The notes under the pieces are model-generated. The model worked only from the letters and a program-made list of their open reading frames with translations, did not search any database and was not told the origin of the DNA. The translations under genes and the position numbers were made by a program. DNA of 64,000 nt from Streptomyces humicola. GTDB lineage: Bacteria; Actinomycetota; Actinomycetes; Streptomycetales; Streptomycetaceae. Location of the stretch: positions 124,001-188,000 of the forward strand of contig NZ_JANFNG010000005.1 of assembly GCF_024436035.1 (NCBI RefSeq). Reading direction: 5' to 3'. Positions 51,377-60,485 of the stretch are shown here, one piece after another; positions within the stretch are counted from its first letter, which is position 1; every line of letters begins with the position of its first letter.

Positions 51377-52396
51377 TCACGGAGTGGGGGCATCATCCCG
51401 CAGGAGCCCCTCGCGCCGCAGATCCGCCCACAGCTCGGCCGGAATCGGTGCCGTGGACCAGGCGTAGCCACGTTGCTGCTGTTCGACCGTGCGCGACCCG
51501 AGGCACACGTTCGCGACCGCGGGATGCGCGGCCGCGAACTGCACCGCGATCGCTCCGAGCGGTACGTCGTACCGGTCGGAGACCCGCTGCAGCCGGGCCG
51601 CACGTTCCACGATGGATGCGGGCGCAGGCCCGTAGTTGAACTTGGCGTTCGGTGCCGGTCCAGTCGCCAGGATTCCGCTGTTGAAGACGCCGCCCAGCAC
51701 CACAGCGATGTCACGCTCCTGGCACAACGGCAGGAGACGGTCAAGGGGTTCCTGCTCGAGCAGCGTGTAGCGCCCGGCCAACAGGAAGCAGTCGAAGTCG
51801 CCCTCCTGGGCCGCGGCCTCCAGCACCTCCGCCTCGTTCACTCCGACGCCGATGGCGCGCACGACACCCTCATCCCGGAGCCTTCGCAGCGCCGGGTACG
51901 CCCCCTTCATGGCTTCGGCGAAGCGCAAGGGTTGCTCCGTCTGGCCGTGGGTGTAGACGTCGATGTCGTGGATGTGCACGACATCGATCCGATCGGTGCA
52001 CATCCGCTGCAGGCTGTCCTCGACCTGCCGCATCACGCCGTCGTAGCTGTAGTCGAAGACCGCTTCGAAGGGGGCGGTATCGACCCACACTCCGGTGTCG
52101 AACGTGCCGCGTGGGCGCGGCACCAGGCGCCTGCCGACCTTCGTCGCCAGGACGTACTCCTCGCGCGGCCGGTGCAGCAGGCCGTGTCCCAGCCGATGTT
52201 CGCTCAGCCCGTGACCGTACATCGGCGCGGTGTCGAAGTACCGGACCCCGGCGTCCCATGCATGGGCGATCAGGTTCTGCGCCTGCGCTTCCTCGATCGG
52301 GCGGAAGATGTTGCCGATCGGTGCGGCACCGTAACCGATCGCCGTCACCTCGAAGCCCGCTCGTCCGAAGCGGCGCGGGTCTGCCACGTTGGCCAT
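51377..52396 (-). CDS. Aldo/keto reductase, aldose 1-dehydrogenase type
   Basis: 339 residues from ATG 52396 (GGAGGGCAG upstream). The AKR fold shows the catalytic Asp and Tyr in VRYFDTAPMYGHGLSE, the Lys in LATKVGRRL and a His in VVHIHDIDVYTHG. It resembles D-threo-aldose 1-dehydrogenases and L-fucose dehydrogenases, which oxidise the anomeric carbon of an aldose to the lactone with NAD(P). Last gene of the ABC transporter operon, 92 bp after the second permease gene. A sugar substrate for that transporter fits. Confidence 0.88.
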   Translation of the reverse strand: MANVADPRRFGRAGFEVTAIGYGAAPIGNIFRPIEEAQAQNLIAHAWDAGVRYFDTAPMYGHGLSEHRLGHGLLHRPREEYVLATKVGRRLVPRPRGTFDTGVWVDTAPFEAVFDYSYDGVMRQVEDSLQRMCTDRIDVVHIHDIDVYTHGQTEQPLRFAEAMKGAYPALRRLRDEGVVRAIGVGVNEAEVLEAAAQEGDFDCFLLAGRYTLLEQEPLDRLLPLCQERDIAVVLGGVFNSGILATGPAPNAKFNYGPAPASIVERAARLQRVSDRYDVPLGAIAVQFAAAHPAVANVCLGSRTVEQQQRGYAWSTAPIPAELWADLRREGLLRDDAPTP

Positions 52397-52488
52397 CTGC
52401 CCTCCACTAGCTGCGTATTCGTTCAGAAATCTCGTGTACTGCGGCCGACGAACGGCCTTACCCCGGCAGGGTCTGTCTTGGCACCGTG

Positions 52489-53523
52489 TCACGCCACCGA
52501 GGTGACGCGTGTCCGGTCGACCGTCACCGTGATCACGACGATGACGAACAGGCCGTAGAAGATGGGCTGGTAGGAGGAGGGGATGCCCACGATGTCGAAC
52601 CCGACGCTCGCCACCGTGATGATGATCGCGCCCAGGAGGGTCCGCCCCACCCCGCCCACGCCGCCGGCAATCGCGGTACCGCCGACCACCACCGACGCGA
52701 TGGCCGGAAGCAGGAGCGCGTCGGAGCTGTCCGCGGATGCGGACTGCAGTTCGGCAATCTGGAAGACGCCGGCTATACCGCTGAGGAGCGCGCTGAGCGC
52801 GAACGCGCTGAGCACGACGCGGCTGGTGCGTATGCCGCTGAAGGCCGCCGCTCGTTCGTTGAGGCCCACGGCGCGCATCCGGCGTCCCCATCGCAGCCAG
52901 CGCATGCCGGACATCAGCAGCAGGGTCAGGACGAGCACCAGGACGAAGGACAGCGGTATCCCGTAGGGACGCGCGTATATCCACGAGACGGCGCCGTAGT
53001 GCTGCATGACCAGGATCGTGGAGGCCTTCGAGGTCGTGAGCGACAGCCCTGTCCACACGCCCAACGTCCCGAGGGTCACGATGAAGGACGGCACCTGCGC
53101 AAACACGTGAACGAGCCCCTGCAGGAGTCCGATGGCCAGGCTCAGGCCGAGTACCAGGCCGATCGCCAACGGTCCCTGGGACGGCAGCAGCTTGGCCACG
53201 AGCACGGCGGTGAAGCTGGCCAGCACGGCGTTAGACAGGTCGATGCGGCCGGTCATGACGACAAAGCCCTGACCGAGCGCCAGCAGCCCCAGAATCGCCG
53301 ATTGTTCGAGAAGCGACTGGATGCTGTCGCTCGCAAGAAAGCTGTTGTCGTACAGCGCGAGAATCCCCACGATCACGCCGAGCACCAGTGCCGGCGCCAC
53401 CCCGTGCTGATGCAGACGACTCGCAAGGGCCTTCACAGCATTGACGCGGCCCTCGCCCGCTTTGTGGTGAGCATGTGCTGCTTTCCCGGCATTTTCCGCG
53501 GTGGGCGTATTGGCAGTGGTCAC
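52489..53523 (-). CDS. Ribose-type ABC transporter permease 2
   Basis: 344 residues from GTG 53523, one base after the ATPase stop. RbsC-like permease with 8-10 membrane segments: LALGQGFVVMTGRIDLSNAV, FVQVPSFIVTLGTLG-like and GIAGVFQIAELQSASADSS. The family GG loop appears in VVVGGTAIAGGVGGVGRTLLG. With permease 1 it forms a heterodimeric channel. The longer frame upstream to 53604 lies in the ATPase gene. Confidence 0.9.
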   Translation of the reverse strand: MTTANTPTAENAGKAAHAHHKAGEGRVNAVKALASRLHQHGVAPALVLGVIVGILALYDNSFLASDSIQSLLEQSAILGLLALGQGFVVMTGRIDLSNAVLASFTAVLVAKLLPSQGPLAIGLVLGLSLAIGLLQGLVHVFAQVPSFIVTLGTLGVWTGLSLTTSKASTILVMQHYGAVSWIYARPYGIPLSFVLVLVLTLLLMSGMRWLRWGRRMRAVGLNERAAAFSGIRTSRVVLSAFALSALLSGIAGVFQIAELQSASADSSDALLLPAIASVVVGGTAIAGGVGGVGRTLLGAIIITVASVGFDIVGIPSSYQPIFYGLFVIVVITVTVDRTRVTSVA

Positions 53524-53524
53524 C

Positions 53525-55039
53525 TCACACCATCCTCTCGAGCACTGCGGTGCGTTCTGGCCGTGCCCCCGGAGCGCACTCGAATTCCGCGGAGATGCGA
53601 CCATCGCGCATCGTCACGATCCGATGGCTCATTGCGATCCCTTCCTCGAGGCTGTCGGCAAGCAGCAGCACGGCGATTCCCGCTCGGGCGAGCTGGCGGA
53701 CCAGCGCGTAGACGTCTGCCTTTGCGCCGACGTCCAGTCCGCGCGTGGGCGTGTCGAGGATCAGGACCTTCAGGCCGGGGTCCACGAGCCACTTGGCGAG
53801 GACGACCTTCTGCTGGTTCCCGCCGGAGAGGCTGCCCAGCGGTGTGCTGCCGGAAGGCGTTTTGATCTTTAGCTTGTCTACCCAGTCGGCGACCTTCTGC
53901 TGTTCCAGCGAGCGGCTGAGGACTGGGCCTCGCATTACCTGCTCCGGATGGGCCAAGGTGAGGTTCTCCTCGACGGTCAGGCCCATCAGGGCTCCGTCGG
54001 TCTTGCGTTCTCCCGGGATGTATCCGAAGCCGGCTCGCACGGCGTCGGCCGGGCTGCGGAACCGCACGACGCGCCCGTCGAGGGTGACCGACCCGGAGGT
54101 GACCGACGCGGCTCCCACTAGCGCGCGTGCCAGGGTCTCCCGTCCGCTGTCCTGGACCCCGACTACGGCCAGCACCTCGCCGGCGTGCAGGTCGAAGGAG
54201 ATGTCGGCGAAGCCCGGCCCTGTGAGCTGCGAGACCTGCAGGCGGACCTCTCCTGTGTGCGGAATCTGCTGGTCTTCGGCGAAGTACCCGTCGGTCAGGT
54301 CCCGGCCGACCATCAGCCGGTACAGCTCGTTGACGTCCACGGACGCAGGGTCGCACTCCGCCACGCAGCGGCCGTCGCGCATGACGTATGCCCGGTCGCA
54401 GATCGTGAGTACTTCTTCCATCCTGTGGGACACGAAGACGACGGAAGCGCGTTTTTTCAGCTCGCGGATGACGTCGAACAGGCGTTTGATCTCGGCGGCT
54501 TCGAGCACGGACGTTGGCTCATCGAGCAAGATCACCGGTTCGTGGTGGCTGGACTCGCCGGTGGCGAGGGCCTTCGCCACCTCGACCATCTGCCTCTTGG
54601 CGAATGACAGCTGTTCAGTGCGGGTGCGCGGGGAGACCTGGCTTCCGATGGCGTCGAGCTTCTCGGCGGCGCGTCGGCGCAGTAGCGGCCAGCGGTAGAA
54701 GCCGTGCTTGACAGCTGTGCCCTCGTTCCCGAGGTATATGTTCTCGGCGACGCTGATGTTCGGCAGCAGCGACTGCTCCTGGAACACCATCGCCACGCCC
54801 ATTCTCATGGCGTGGGCGACGCTGCGGAACTTCACCGGCTCGCCATGGAGCAGCACCGTGCCGAAGTCAGGTTGGTGGATCCCGCTGAGGATTTTGAGCA
54901 GGGTGGACTTGCCGGCTCCGTTTTCGCCGATGAGGCCGATAACCTCGCGACGTCGCACGTCAATGCTGACGTCCTCGAGCGCCTGCACGCCGCCGAAGGT
55001 CTTCGACGCGCCACGAACGGAGAACGCGATGTCGTTCAT
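53525..55039 (-). CDS. Ribose-type ABC transporter, duplicated ATP-binding protein
   Basis: 504 residues from ATG 55039, which overlaps the permease 1 stop (ATGA). Two fused ATPase domains, as in RbsA/AraG/MglA. The first has Walker A GENGAGKSTLL near residue 40, signature LSFAKRQMVEVAKAL and Walker B VILLDEPTSVL. The second has a degenerate Walker A (GVQDSGRETLARAL), signature LSGGNQQKVVLAKWL and Walker B VLILDTPTRGLD. It energises sugar import at the inner face of the membrane. Confidence 0.93.
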   Translation of the reverse strand: MNDIAFSVRGASKTFGGVQALEDVSIDVRRREVIGLIGENGAGKSTLLKILSGIHQPDFGTVLLHGEPVKFRSVAHAMRMGVAMVFQEQSLLPNISVAENIYLGNEGTAVKHGFYRWPLLRRRAAEKLDAIGSQVSPRTRTEQLSFAKRQMVEVAKALATGESSHHEPVILLDEPTSVLEAAEIKRLFDVIRELKKRASVVFVSHRMEEVLTICDRAYVMRDGRCVAECDPASVDVNELYRLMVGRDLTDGYFAEDQQIPHTGEVRLQVSQLTGPGFADISFDLHAGEVLAVVGVQDSGRETLARALVGAASVTSGSVTLDGRVVRFRSPADAVRAGFGYIPGERKTDGALMGLTVEENLTLAHPEQVMRGPVLSRSLEQQKVADWVDKLKIKTPSGSTPLGSLSGGNQQKVVLAKWLVDPGLKVLILDTPTRGLDVGAKADVYALVRQLARAGIAVLLLADSLEEGIAMSHRIVTMRDGRISAEFECAPGARPERTAVLERMV

Positions 55040-56082
55040 TTGACCACCCGAAGTCGCTCTCGAAGGCGCCACAGGGTCGCCGTTACGGCCAGCACGACGA
55101 TCGCGCCCTGCACGGACTGTTGTACGTAGGGGCTGATCCCGACGAGGATCATGCCGTTGGTGATGGAGACCATGATCAGTACGCCGACGACGGAGTGCAG
55201 CACGCCGCCGCGGCCGCCGGTGAGCAAGGTGCCGCCGATGACGACCCCCGCGATGGTGAGGAACAGATAGCCGTTGCCGTTTGCCACCGCGCCCTGGCCT
55301 GACCTGCTGGTGGCCATCACGCCTGCCAGGCCGCTGCACGCCCCCGCCACGATGAAGGCCAGTGTGCGGAACCGCGCGACCTTGATCCCGGACAAGCGGG
55401 CGATGTCCTCGCCGCCACCGATCACATACGCGTAGCGGCCGAACCTGGTCATGTGCTGCACCCACAGGCCGAGCAGCACCACGGCCAGGGCCACGAAGGC
55501 CAGGCGCGGCATGCCGAGCCAGGTCTTCAGCGCCCAGGAGAGAAGCTCTCGGTCACGCACGACGGGAGGCTGACCGCCGAAGAGCACTTGGGCGATTCCG
55601 ATACCGATCTGCCAGGTGCCGATCGTGACGAGGAAGGACGGGATCCGCAAACGAGTGACGCTGAGTCCCGCGACCGCGCCGATTCCGGCGCCGACGGCGA
55701 CGCTGATGAGAACCGCCCACAGGCCGAGGTGGTGATGCGTCCGGTCGTTGATTACGAGCAGCGCGGAGACCATCGACGTCGCAGCCACGACCCCTTCGAC
55801 CGACAGGTCGATGCTGCCCATGAGGATGACGAATGTCATGCCGACCGCGAGGACGACGGGGATCGCCGACTGATCGGCCAGGGCCTGCATATTCGCCAGC
55901 GTCAGGAAGGTGCTGTTGGCGAGACCGAACACGATGACGATGAGAGCCAGCGCCGCGAGTGCTGGGATGGGGACGCGTTCGATCCGTGACACGCGTGCCC
56001 ACAGACCTCCGCGTGACCGATCCTCACTGGCCCCTGCGGCGTTGCCGACCTCATGCTCCTGGGAGAGGAGATCCGGTGCCAT
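55036..56082 (-). CDS. Ribose-type ABC transporter permease 1
   Basis: 348 residues, RbsC-like, with hydrophobic segments such as ALAALALIVIVFGLAN and the family stretches VGMTFVILMGSIDLSVEGVV, IPSFLVTIGTWQIGIGIAQV and GVVIGGTLLTGGRGGVLHSV. It is one base downstream of the substrate-binding protein gene and overlaps the ATPase gene. Two different permeases rather than one homodimeric permease is the arrangement here. Confidence 0.9.
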   Translation of the reverse strand: MAPDLLSQEHEVGNAAGASEDRSRGGLWARVSRIERVPIPALAALALIVIVFGLANSTFLTLANMQALADQSAIPVVLAVGMTFVILMGSIDLSVEGVVAATSMVSALLVINDRTHHHLGLWAVLISVAVGAGIGAVAGLSVTRLRIPSFLVTIGTWQIGIGIAQVLFGGQPPVVRDRELLSWALKTWLGMPRLAFVALAVVLLGLWVQHMTRFGRYAYVIGGGEDIARLSGIKVARFRTLAFIVAGACSGLAGVMATSRSGQGAVANGNGYLFLTIAGVVIGGTLLTGGRGGVLHSVVGVLIMVSITNGMILVGISPYVQQSVQGAIVVLAVTATLWRLRERLRVVK

Positions 56083-56083
56083 G

Positions 56084-57217
56084 TCAGTTCCCGATGGGGG
56101 AGGCGACTACTGACCAGATGTTGTTGAAGTTCAGGCCGGAGGCGTCGGTGGGGGACGGCAGGCTACCGGCGTTCTGGGAGGTCACGATCCCCTGATAGGT
56201 GAGGTAGAAAGCCCGGTGCTCAGCTGGCTCCTTGGCAGGATCAATCTTGCCGATCGCCGCCGCGTACCCGATGGCCAGTCCGAAGCCTCCCTGGACCGAG
56301 CCGGTCGAGCGCGTCGTTGCCACGTAGCCGACGTTGTTCGCCTTGACATCGTCGATTGTCTGCTGCAGCCCATCGACGCTGCTCACCTTGACCACACCGA
56401 CCTTTCCAGCGGCCTTCAGGGCCTCGATGGCGCCCAGCCCCATCGCGTCATTGGCGGACCACACGCCGTTGATCTTGTCGCCGTACTTCGTAAGGAAGGT
56501 CTGAGTCACGTTTTGCGCCTGCGTCTGGTCCCAGTTGGCCGTCTGCGCCTCGAGGAGGTGCACCTGCGGGAACTCCTTCAGCGCCTTCTGCAGACCGGCG
56601 AACCGTTGCTGGGCGGGCACGTTGTCGAGGATGCCCTCCAACGCAACGATGTTGCCCTTGCCGCCCATGGCCTGGAACAACGCCTTCGCGGTGTTGTATC
56701 CCTGCGGGACGCCGTCGACCGACATGTGGGCCACCCAGTGCGCCGACGAGGTCGCTGGCGTCATCCCATCCGGCTTGTTCCACTGCGTGACGAGCCAGGC
56801 ATTTTGCCGCTGCACCGCGGTCACGATGGCCGGAAGAATGGAGTTGTCGTTGGGGTCGACGTTGAGCACGGTGCAGCGACCGTACTTGGCCAGGAGCGAC
56901 TGGATCTGCGTGAGCTGCTTTGAGGAGTCGCCTTCGCTCGCGATCCACGTGTAGTTGTTCTGCAGACCGACCGACTTCGCGAAGGCTCTCGCCCCGGCGT
57001 CGACGGCCACGTAGTAGGGATTCTCGAAACCTCGTCCGGACTGCACCAGGTGAACCTGCTTGGGATCACACGTGCCCCCCTTGCCCGAGGCGGCGTCAGT
57101 GAATCCGGAGCCGTTGCCCGCGCAACCCGCGACGGTCAACGTCAGCACCACGGCCGCGGACAGCACGGCCGCCCTGCGGCGTGATCTTGCTATGACGGTG
57201 GGAGGAAGACGCCTCAT
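56084..57217 (-). CDS. Sugar-binding lipoprotein of the ABC transporter
   Basis: 377 residues from ATG 57217 (GAGGAG upstream). A lipoprotein signal peptide has basic residues (RSRRRAAVL), a hydrophobic core and the lipobox LTVAGC, so the mature protein is anchored outside the membrane. The body is a type I periplasmic-binding fold: RGFENPYYVAVDAGARAFAK, VLNVDPNDNSILPAIV, GVWSANDAMGLGAIEALKAA. Ligands of this family are monosaccharides, polyols, autoinducer-like furanoses or erythritol-type compounds. First gene of a five-gene operon, preceded by two LacI-type operators. Confidence 0.92.
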   Translation of the reverse strand: MRRLPPTVIARSRRRAAVLSAAVVLTLTVAGCAGNGSGFTDAASGKGGTCDPKQVHLVQSGRGFENPYYVAVDAGARAFAKSVGLQNNYTWIASEGDSSKQLTQIQSLLAKYGRCTVLNVDPNDNSILPAIVTAVQRQNAWLVTQWNKPDGMTPATSSAHWVAHMSVDGVPQGYNTAKALFQAMGGKGNIVALEGILDNVPAQQRFAGLQKALKEFPQVHLLEAQTANWDQTQAQNVTQTFLTKYGDKINGVWSANDAMGLGAIEALKAAGKVGVVKVSSVDGLQQTIDDVKANNVGYVATTRSTGSVQGGFGLAIGYAAAIGKIDPAKEPAEHRAFYLTYQGIVTSQNAGSLPSPTDASGLNFNNIWSVVASPIGN

Positions 57218-57246
57218 GTGATCCACTCCTCGCTGCGGCGTTATCT

Positions 57247-57260
57247 GTAAAGGCTTTCTA
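57247..57260. promoter_or_regulatory. LacI-type operator of the ABC transporter operon (proximal)
   Basis: GTAAAGGCTTTCTA, 30-43 bp upstream of the binding-protein ATG. The AAAG/CTTT arms are inverted around GC. Confidence 0.65.
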
Positions 57261-57379
57261 AGGCCGCTGGAGTTGCCCGGTCAACCCCCGCGCAAGCTCC
57301 AATTCCACTGAATGCCAGCACAGAGGCCATGCAATGGCCCTGAGCAGCGACGCAGCGCCACGAGGCATTGGGGAGATTG

Positions 57380-57391
57380 GAAATCGTTTAC
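57380..57391. promoter_or_regulatory. LacI-type operator of the ABC transporter operon (distal)
   Basis: GAAATCGTTTAC, the reverse-strand form of GTAAACGATTTC seen at 51143. It lies about 130 bp upstream of the proximal site, far enough for looping. Confidence 0.6.
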
Positions 57392-57399
57392 TCACAGGA

Positions 57400-57786
57400 G
57401 AGGGGCGGTACAGCCGCTACCAACGAGCGGGTCCACGAGTGCTCGGATACGCGTGCCGACGAAGCTGCCGCGCGTTTGAGGGCGGTGGGCTGCGGCGCGA
57501 TGCCACGAAGGCTGGGGATGGCAGGTCCGCGCAGGACAACGAGCCCCGAGGTGTCCGCCAGTCGCGTGGGCGGGCAGCGGCACTGTGCGCCATTGCCCGC
57601 TGGGAAGCAGGGCGGTCCTCCCGCCTCGGAGAGGGCTACGTCTCAGGTGGTGCGCTGCGATGAGGCGGCGCGCGGGCGCTTTTGGGCGTCGGCTGTGGTG
57701 CCCTGACCTGCGCCGGACGAGCTACCGATGGTCCGGCGCGGTTCTTGCTGCATGCCGCGGCGTCAGGTGACGTCAGCCGGCTGCGG
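57400..57786. other. Intergenic region between LacI2 and the ABC operon
   Basis: 387 bases with several open frames on the plus strand (for example 57334-57663), but only Arg/Gly/Ala-rich translations with no recognisable motif or ribosome site. I consider it non-coding. Confidence 0.5.
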
Positions 57787-58878
57787 CTAACCGGCTGCCA
57801 CGCCAGTCTGACCGGTGAGGTCGGGTTGCGGGGAGGCCACGTGACCGCAGACGGAGGGCGCCGCCGTGGAGTGGCGTATCACGACCTCAGCCTTGAGCAG
57901 CGGCGTGTCATCGGGCTCCTTGCCATCGATCATCTGGTGGATGACCTGCCACGCCCGCTGTCCCAGTGCGAGTTGGGGGCTAACCGCCGTCGTCAGCGGT
58001 GGTGAGGCGTAGCCAGAGAACGGGATGTCGTCAAATCCGGTCAGCGACACGTCGTCCGGTACGCGCAGCCCGAGCTCCTGCAGCCGCGCCAAGGCCCCGA
58101 AGGCCACGAGATCGTTGAAGCAGACCAGTGCCGTGGGCTTCAGCTCCAGGGCACGGTCGACGGCGGCATGCCCCGCGCCTATCGTCGACCCGGCGGTCAC
58201 CGACGTCAGCTGCAGACCGAACGCCGGTGACTGATCGGCCGCTCGCTGCCGTTCGGTGTTCTGCCAGGAGTGCTCGGGACCGGCCAGATAGACCACCCGT
58301 CGATGGCCGAGCATCGCAAGGTGGCCGCAGATCTCCAACATCGCGGAGTGGTTGTCGACGGCCACCGTCGGCAGCCCGACTCCCACCACTACGCGGTTGA
58401 CCATCAGGACAGGGGCCGCATCCTGCGCGAGCACGCGCAGCGAGGCGACCGGCATCCTGGGAGACAGCAGCACCAGTCCGTCTGCTTGCCGCAACAGGCT
58501 CCGTGACAACGGCAGTTCCTGGTCAGGATCTTCGTTGGAGTCGGCGATGAGCATCTGGTAGCCCTGAGCGGCGGCCGCCGTGTTCATCGCCTTGATCACG
58601 TCGTAGAAGTACGGGTTGGCGAGGTTCGGAACGACGACCCCGATGGTCTCGCTCACCCCCGAGGCAAGTCGCTGAGCTGCGGGGTTCGGGCGGTATCCGA
58701 GTTCGTCAGCGACTTGGCGTACGCGCGCTGCCAGATCGGCTCGGACGCTTGAGTTCCCGGTCATGACACGCGAGACCGTCGCGGTGGAGACGCCTGCCGC
58801 CTTCGCAACTGCCTGGATGGTGACCGGCCTGCCCTGGTGCGCGTCTGCGCCCCGGATCGGTCCACCGTTCTTAGCCAT
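57787..58878 (-). CDS. LacI-family transcriptional regulator 2
   Basis: 363 residues. LacI headpiece VTIQAVAKAAGVSTATVSRV near residues 19-38, hinge region NPAAQRLASGVSETIGVVVP, sensor domain with NLANPYFYDVI, DADGLVLLSPRM-like and TGFDDIPFSGYASPPLTT. It has about 15 extra N-terminal residues before the headpiece and a roughly 20-residue C-terminal tail. It is the only LacI gene in the set II half and lies directly behind the ABC operon promoter, so it is the natural candidate to bind the GTAANCGNTTTC-type sites at 51.1, 57.2-57.4, 60.2-60.3 and 62.1 kb. Confidence 0.92.
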   Translation of the reverse strand: MAKNGGPIRGADAHQGRPVTIQAVAKAAGVSTATVSRVMTGNSSVRADLAARVRQVADELGYRPNPAAQRLASGVSETIGVVVPNLANPYFYDVIKAMNTAAAAQGYQMLIADSNEDPDQELPLSRSLLRQADGLVLLSPRMPVASLRVLAQDAAPVLMVNRVVVGVGLPTVAVDNHSAMLEICGHLAMLGHRRVVYLAGPEHSWQNTERQRAADQSPAFGLQLTSVTAGSTIGAGHAAVDRALELKPTALVCFNDLVAFGALARLQELGLRVPDDVSLTGFDDIPFSGYASPPLTTAVSPQLALGQRAWQVIHQMIDGKEPDDTPLLKAEVVIRHSTAAPSVCGHVASPQPDLTGQTGVAAG

Positions 58879-59074
58879 CCTGCTGGCACCCCTTAGCAGC
58901 TAGATCGATCGCTGTCGACACCGTACCCACACGTCCGGCGCCGCGAGCAACGGATACGCACGGCCCGGGCCGCACCGCGGCGAGCACGGAACGGCCGGCG
59001 CGGATCAGCTCGCCGACACCCGCCCGCCCGCGGCGTACGGCGCACCGCCACCTGCGGCCGGGTGATCCCGGGTC

Positions 59075-60187
59075 TCATCGGACATCTCCTGTGTCCTCAG
59101 GCACGTCGCACCAGGTGCCACGGCGCCCGCTGTTCCGGATCGCGTCGCAGAAGAGAGCGGCCCGGGCCGCGTAGCAGAAGGTCCAGGGGAACGGCGTATC
59201 GCCGGCGACATGCTCGAGGAACTGACGCCACTGACTGAGGAACTCGTCTTCCTGCGGGGGCATGGGAACCGGCTGCTGCCGAGGCACCGGAGTCGCACCG
59301 GGCGCCGGCAGCGTGGCGGTGGACAGCGTGCAGGCGTCCGGCGTCGCCATGGCGGTGGCCCGGGTGCCGTGCAGCGTCAGCGTGAAGGGGGTAGGCGGAC
59401 GCTGTATCCAGGAGGTCGAGATCACGCCGGTGACTCCGCCGTGCAACCGCACCAGCACGTGGCCGAGGTCCTCGACGTCGACGTCGTAGGGCCGGCCGCT
59501 CTCGTCGTGGCGGCGGGGCACATGCGTGGCCAGGAGCGCGCTGACGGCGAGCGGTGTCCCCACCATCGCCAGCAAGTAGTACCAGTGGCTGAACAGATCG
59601 GCGATGAAGTCGCCGCCATCCGCGCGCCGGTAGTTCCACGACGGACGCTGCGGACGTCCCGCGGCGTCGGCGGACACCCAGTAACCGAAATCGCCGCGGA
59701 CATCCAGGATCCTCCCGAGCGCACCGGCTGCCAATACGGAGCGCAGCGCCCGGAAGCCCGGCGTGAAGAGCTTGTCCTGAACCATCCCTGTGCGGATCTG
59801 CGCCTGCTCCGCGTCACGGGCCAGCTCCAGGGCCGCGGCTCCGTCAAGGGCCAGCGGCTTCTCGCAGTAGAGGTGTTTGCGAGCCTTGATCGCGGCCGTC
59901 ACCGCGCCGCTGCGCAGCCCGCTGCGCTGAGCGTCGAAATAGACGTCGACCTCCGGATCGCCCAGGACGGCGTCGAGGTCGGTGGACCAACGCCGGACGC
60001 CGTGCTCGCGCGCGAGCTGCGAGACGGCCGCGGCACGTCTGCCCACGAGAACGAGGTCCAGCTCGCGGCGCCGCCCAGCTGAGCGGATCCCGCTACGCTG
60101 AAGCGGCAGCAGCGCGCCGTGAAGATGCCGGGTGCGGCCCATGCGTCCCGTCACCCCATTGACCGCCACGACGAGTGGACGCACCAC
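59075..60187 (-). CDS. Gfo/Idh/MocA-family oxidoreductase (set II, second copy)
   Basis: About 370 residues from GTG 60187 or 60184 (GGAAGGGAG upstream). The N-terminal nucleotide-binding region is VVAVNGVTGRMGRTRHL, with NGVTGRMG in place of the standard GxGxxG, followed later by the hallmark HLYCEKPLALDG. The C-terminal substrate domain has WNYRRADGGDFIADLFSHWY with Asp and His in the usual positions. Probably a polyol or sugar dehydrogenase. It is divergent from the ALDH2 gene with two LacI-type operators between. Confidence 0.83.
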   Translation of the reverse strand: MVRPLVVAVNGVTGRMGRTRHLHGALLPLQRSGIRSAGRRRELDLVLVGRRAAAVSQLAREHGVRRWSTDLDAVLGDPEVDVYFDAQRSGLRSGAVTAAIKARKHLYCEKPLALDGAAALELARDAEQAQIRTGMVQDKLFTPGFRALRSVLAAGALGRILDVRGDFGYWVSADAAGRPQRPSWNYRRADGGDFIADLFSHWYYLLAMVGTPLAVSALLATHVPRRHDESGRPYDVDVEDLGHVLVRLHGGVTGVISTSWIQRPPTPFTLTLHGTRATAMATPDACTLSTATLPAPGATPVPRQQPVPMPPQEDEFLSQWRQFLEHVAGDTPFPWTFCYAARAALFCDAIRNSGRRGTWCDVPEDTGDVR

Positions 60188-60223
60188 CGACTCCCTTCCA
60201 CACCCGAGCCACTCCTGAGATCT

Positions 60224-60237
60224 GTAAGCGATTTCTT
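60224..60237. promoter_or_regulatory. LacI-type operator before Gfo/Idh/MocA 2
   Basis: GTAAGCGATTTCTT, 37-50 bp upstream of the oxidoreductase start; nearly identical to the site at 51143-51156. Confidence 0.7.
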
Positions 60238-60319
60238 GATCTGCCGGACGAAGTCGCCAACCTCTTGCCGAACCGGGCCAACCACGCTTAGGTTGGCACG
60301 CACGCCAGATCAACGTCAA

Positions 60320-60331
60320 GAGTAAGCCTTT
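60320..60331. promoter_or_regulatory. LacI-type operator in the divergent region before ALDH2
   Basis: GTAAGCCTTTAC, with inverted arms GTAA/TTAC. It lies 96 bp from the site at 60224 and about 155 bp upstream of the ALDH2 start. Confidence 0.65.
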
Positions 60332-60485
60332 ACCTGAACCGGATGGTTGGCTGGCCAGGCCGCCGCACGCCGGAGCCAAATCTCGCGACGCACTGAGTCA
60401 CACGCCGGAGCCTTGCCTCGCGGCGCGCTGAGGCAGGAGCACCGAACTGAATCGCACTGACAGGCATGACAGGCAGGAGTCTTTG

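Noticed and set aside
57334-57706. Two overlapping plus-strand open frames of about 110 codons
   Set aside because: No ribosome site, low-complexity translations, and they cover LacI-type operator sequence upstream of the transporter operon.
60463-60485. Possible fifth copy of the ROK-associated palindrome (GGCAGGAGTCTTTG)
   Set aside because: Only the AGGAGTC core matches; there is no inverted arm and the sequence is explained as the ribosome site of ALDH2.
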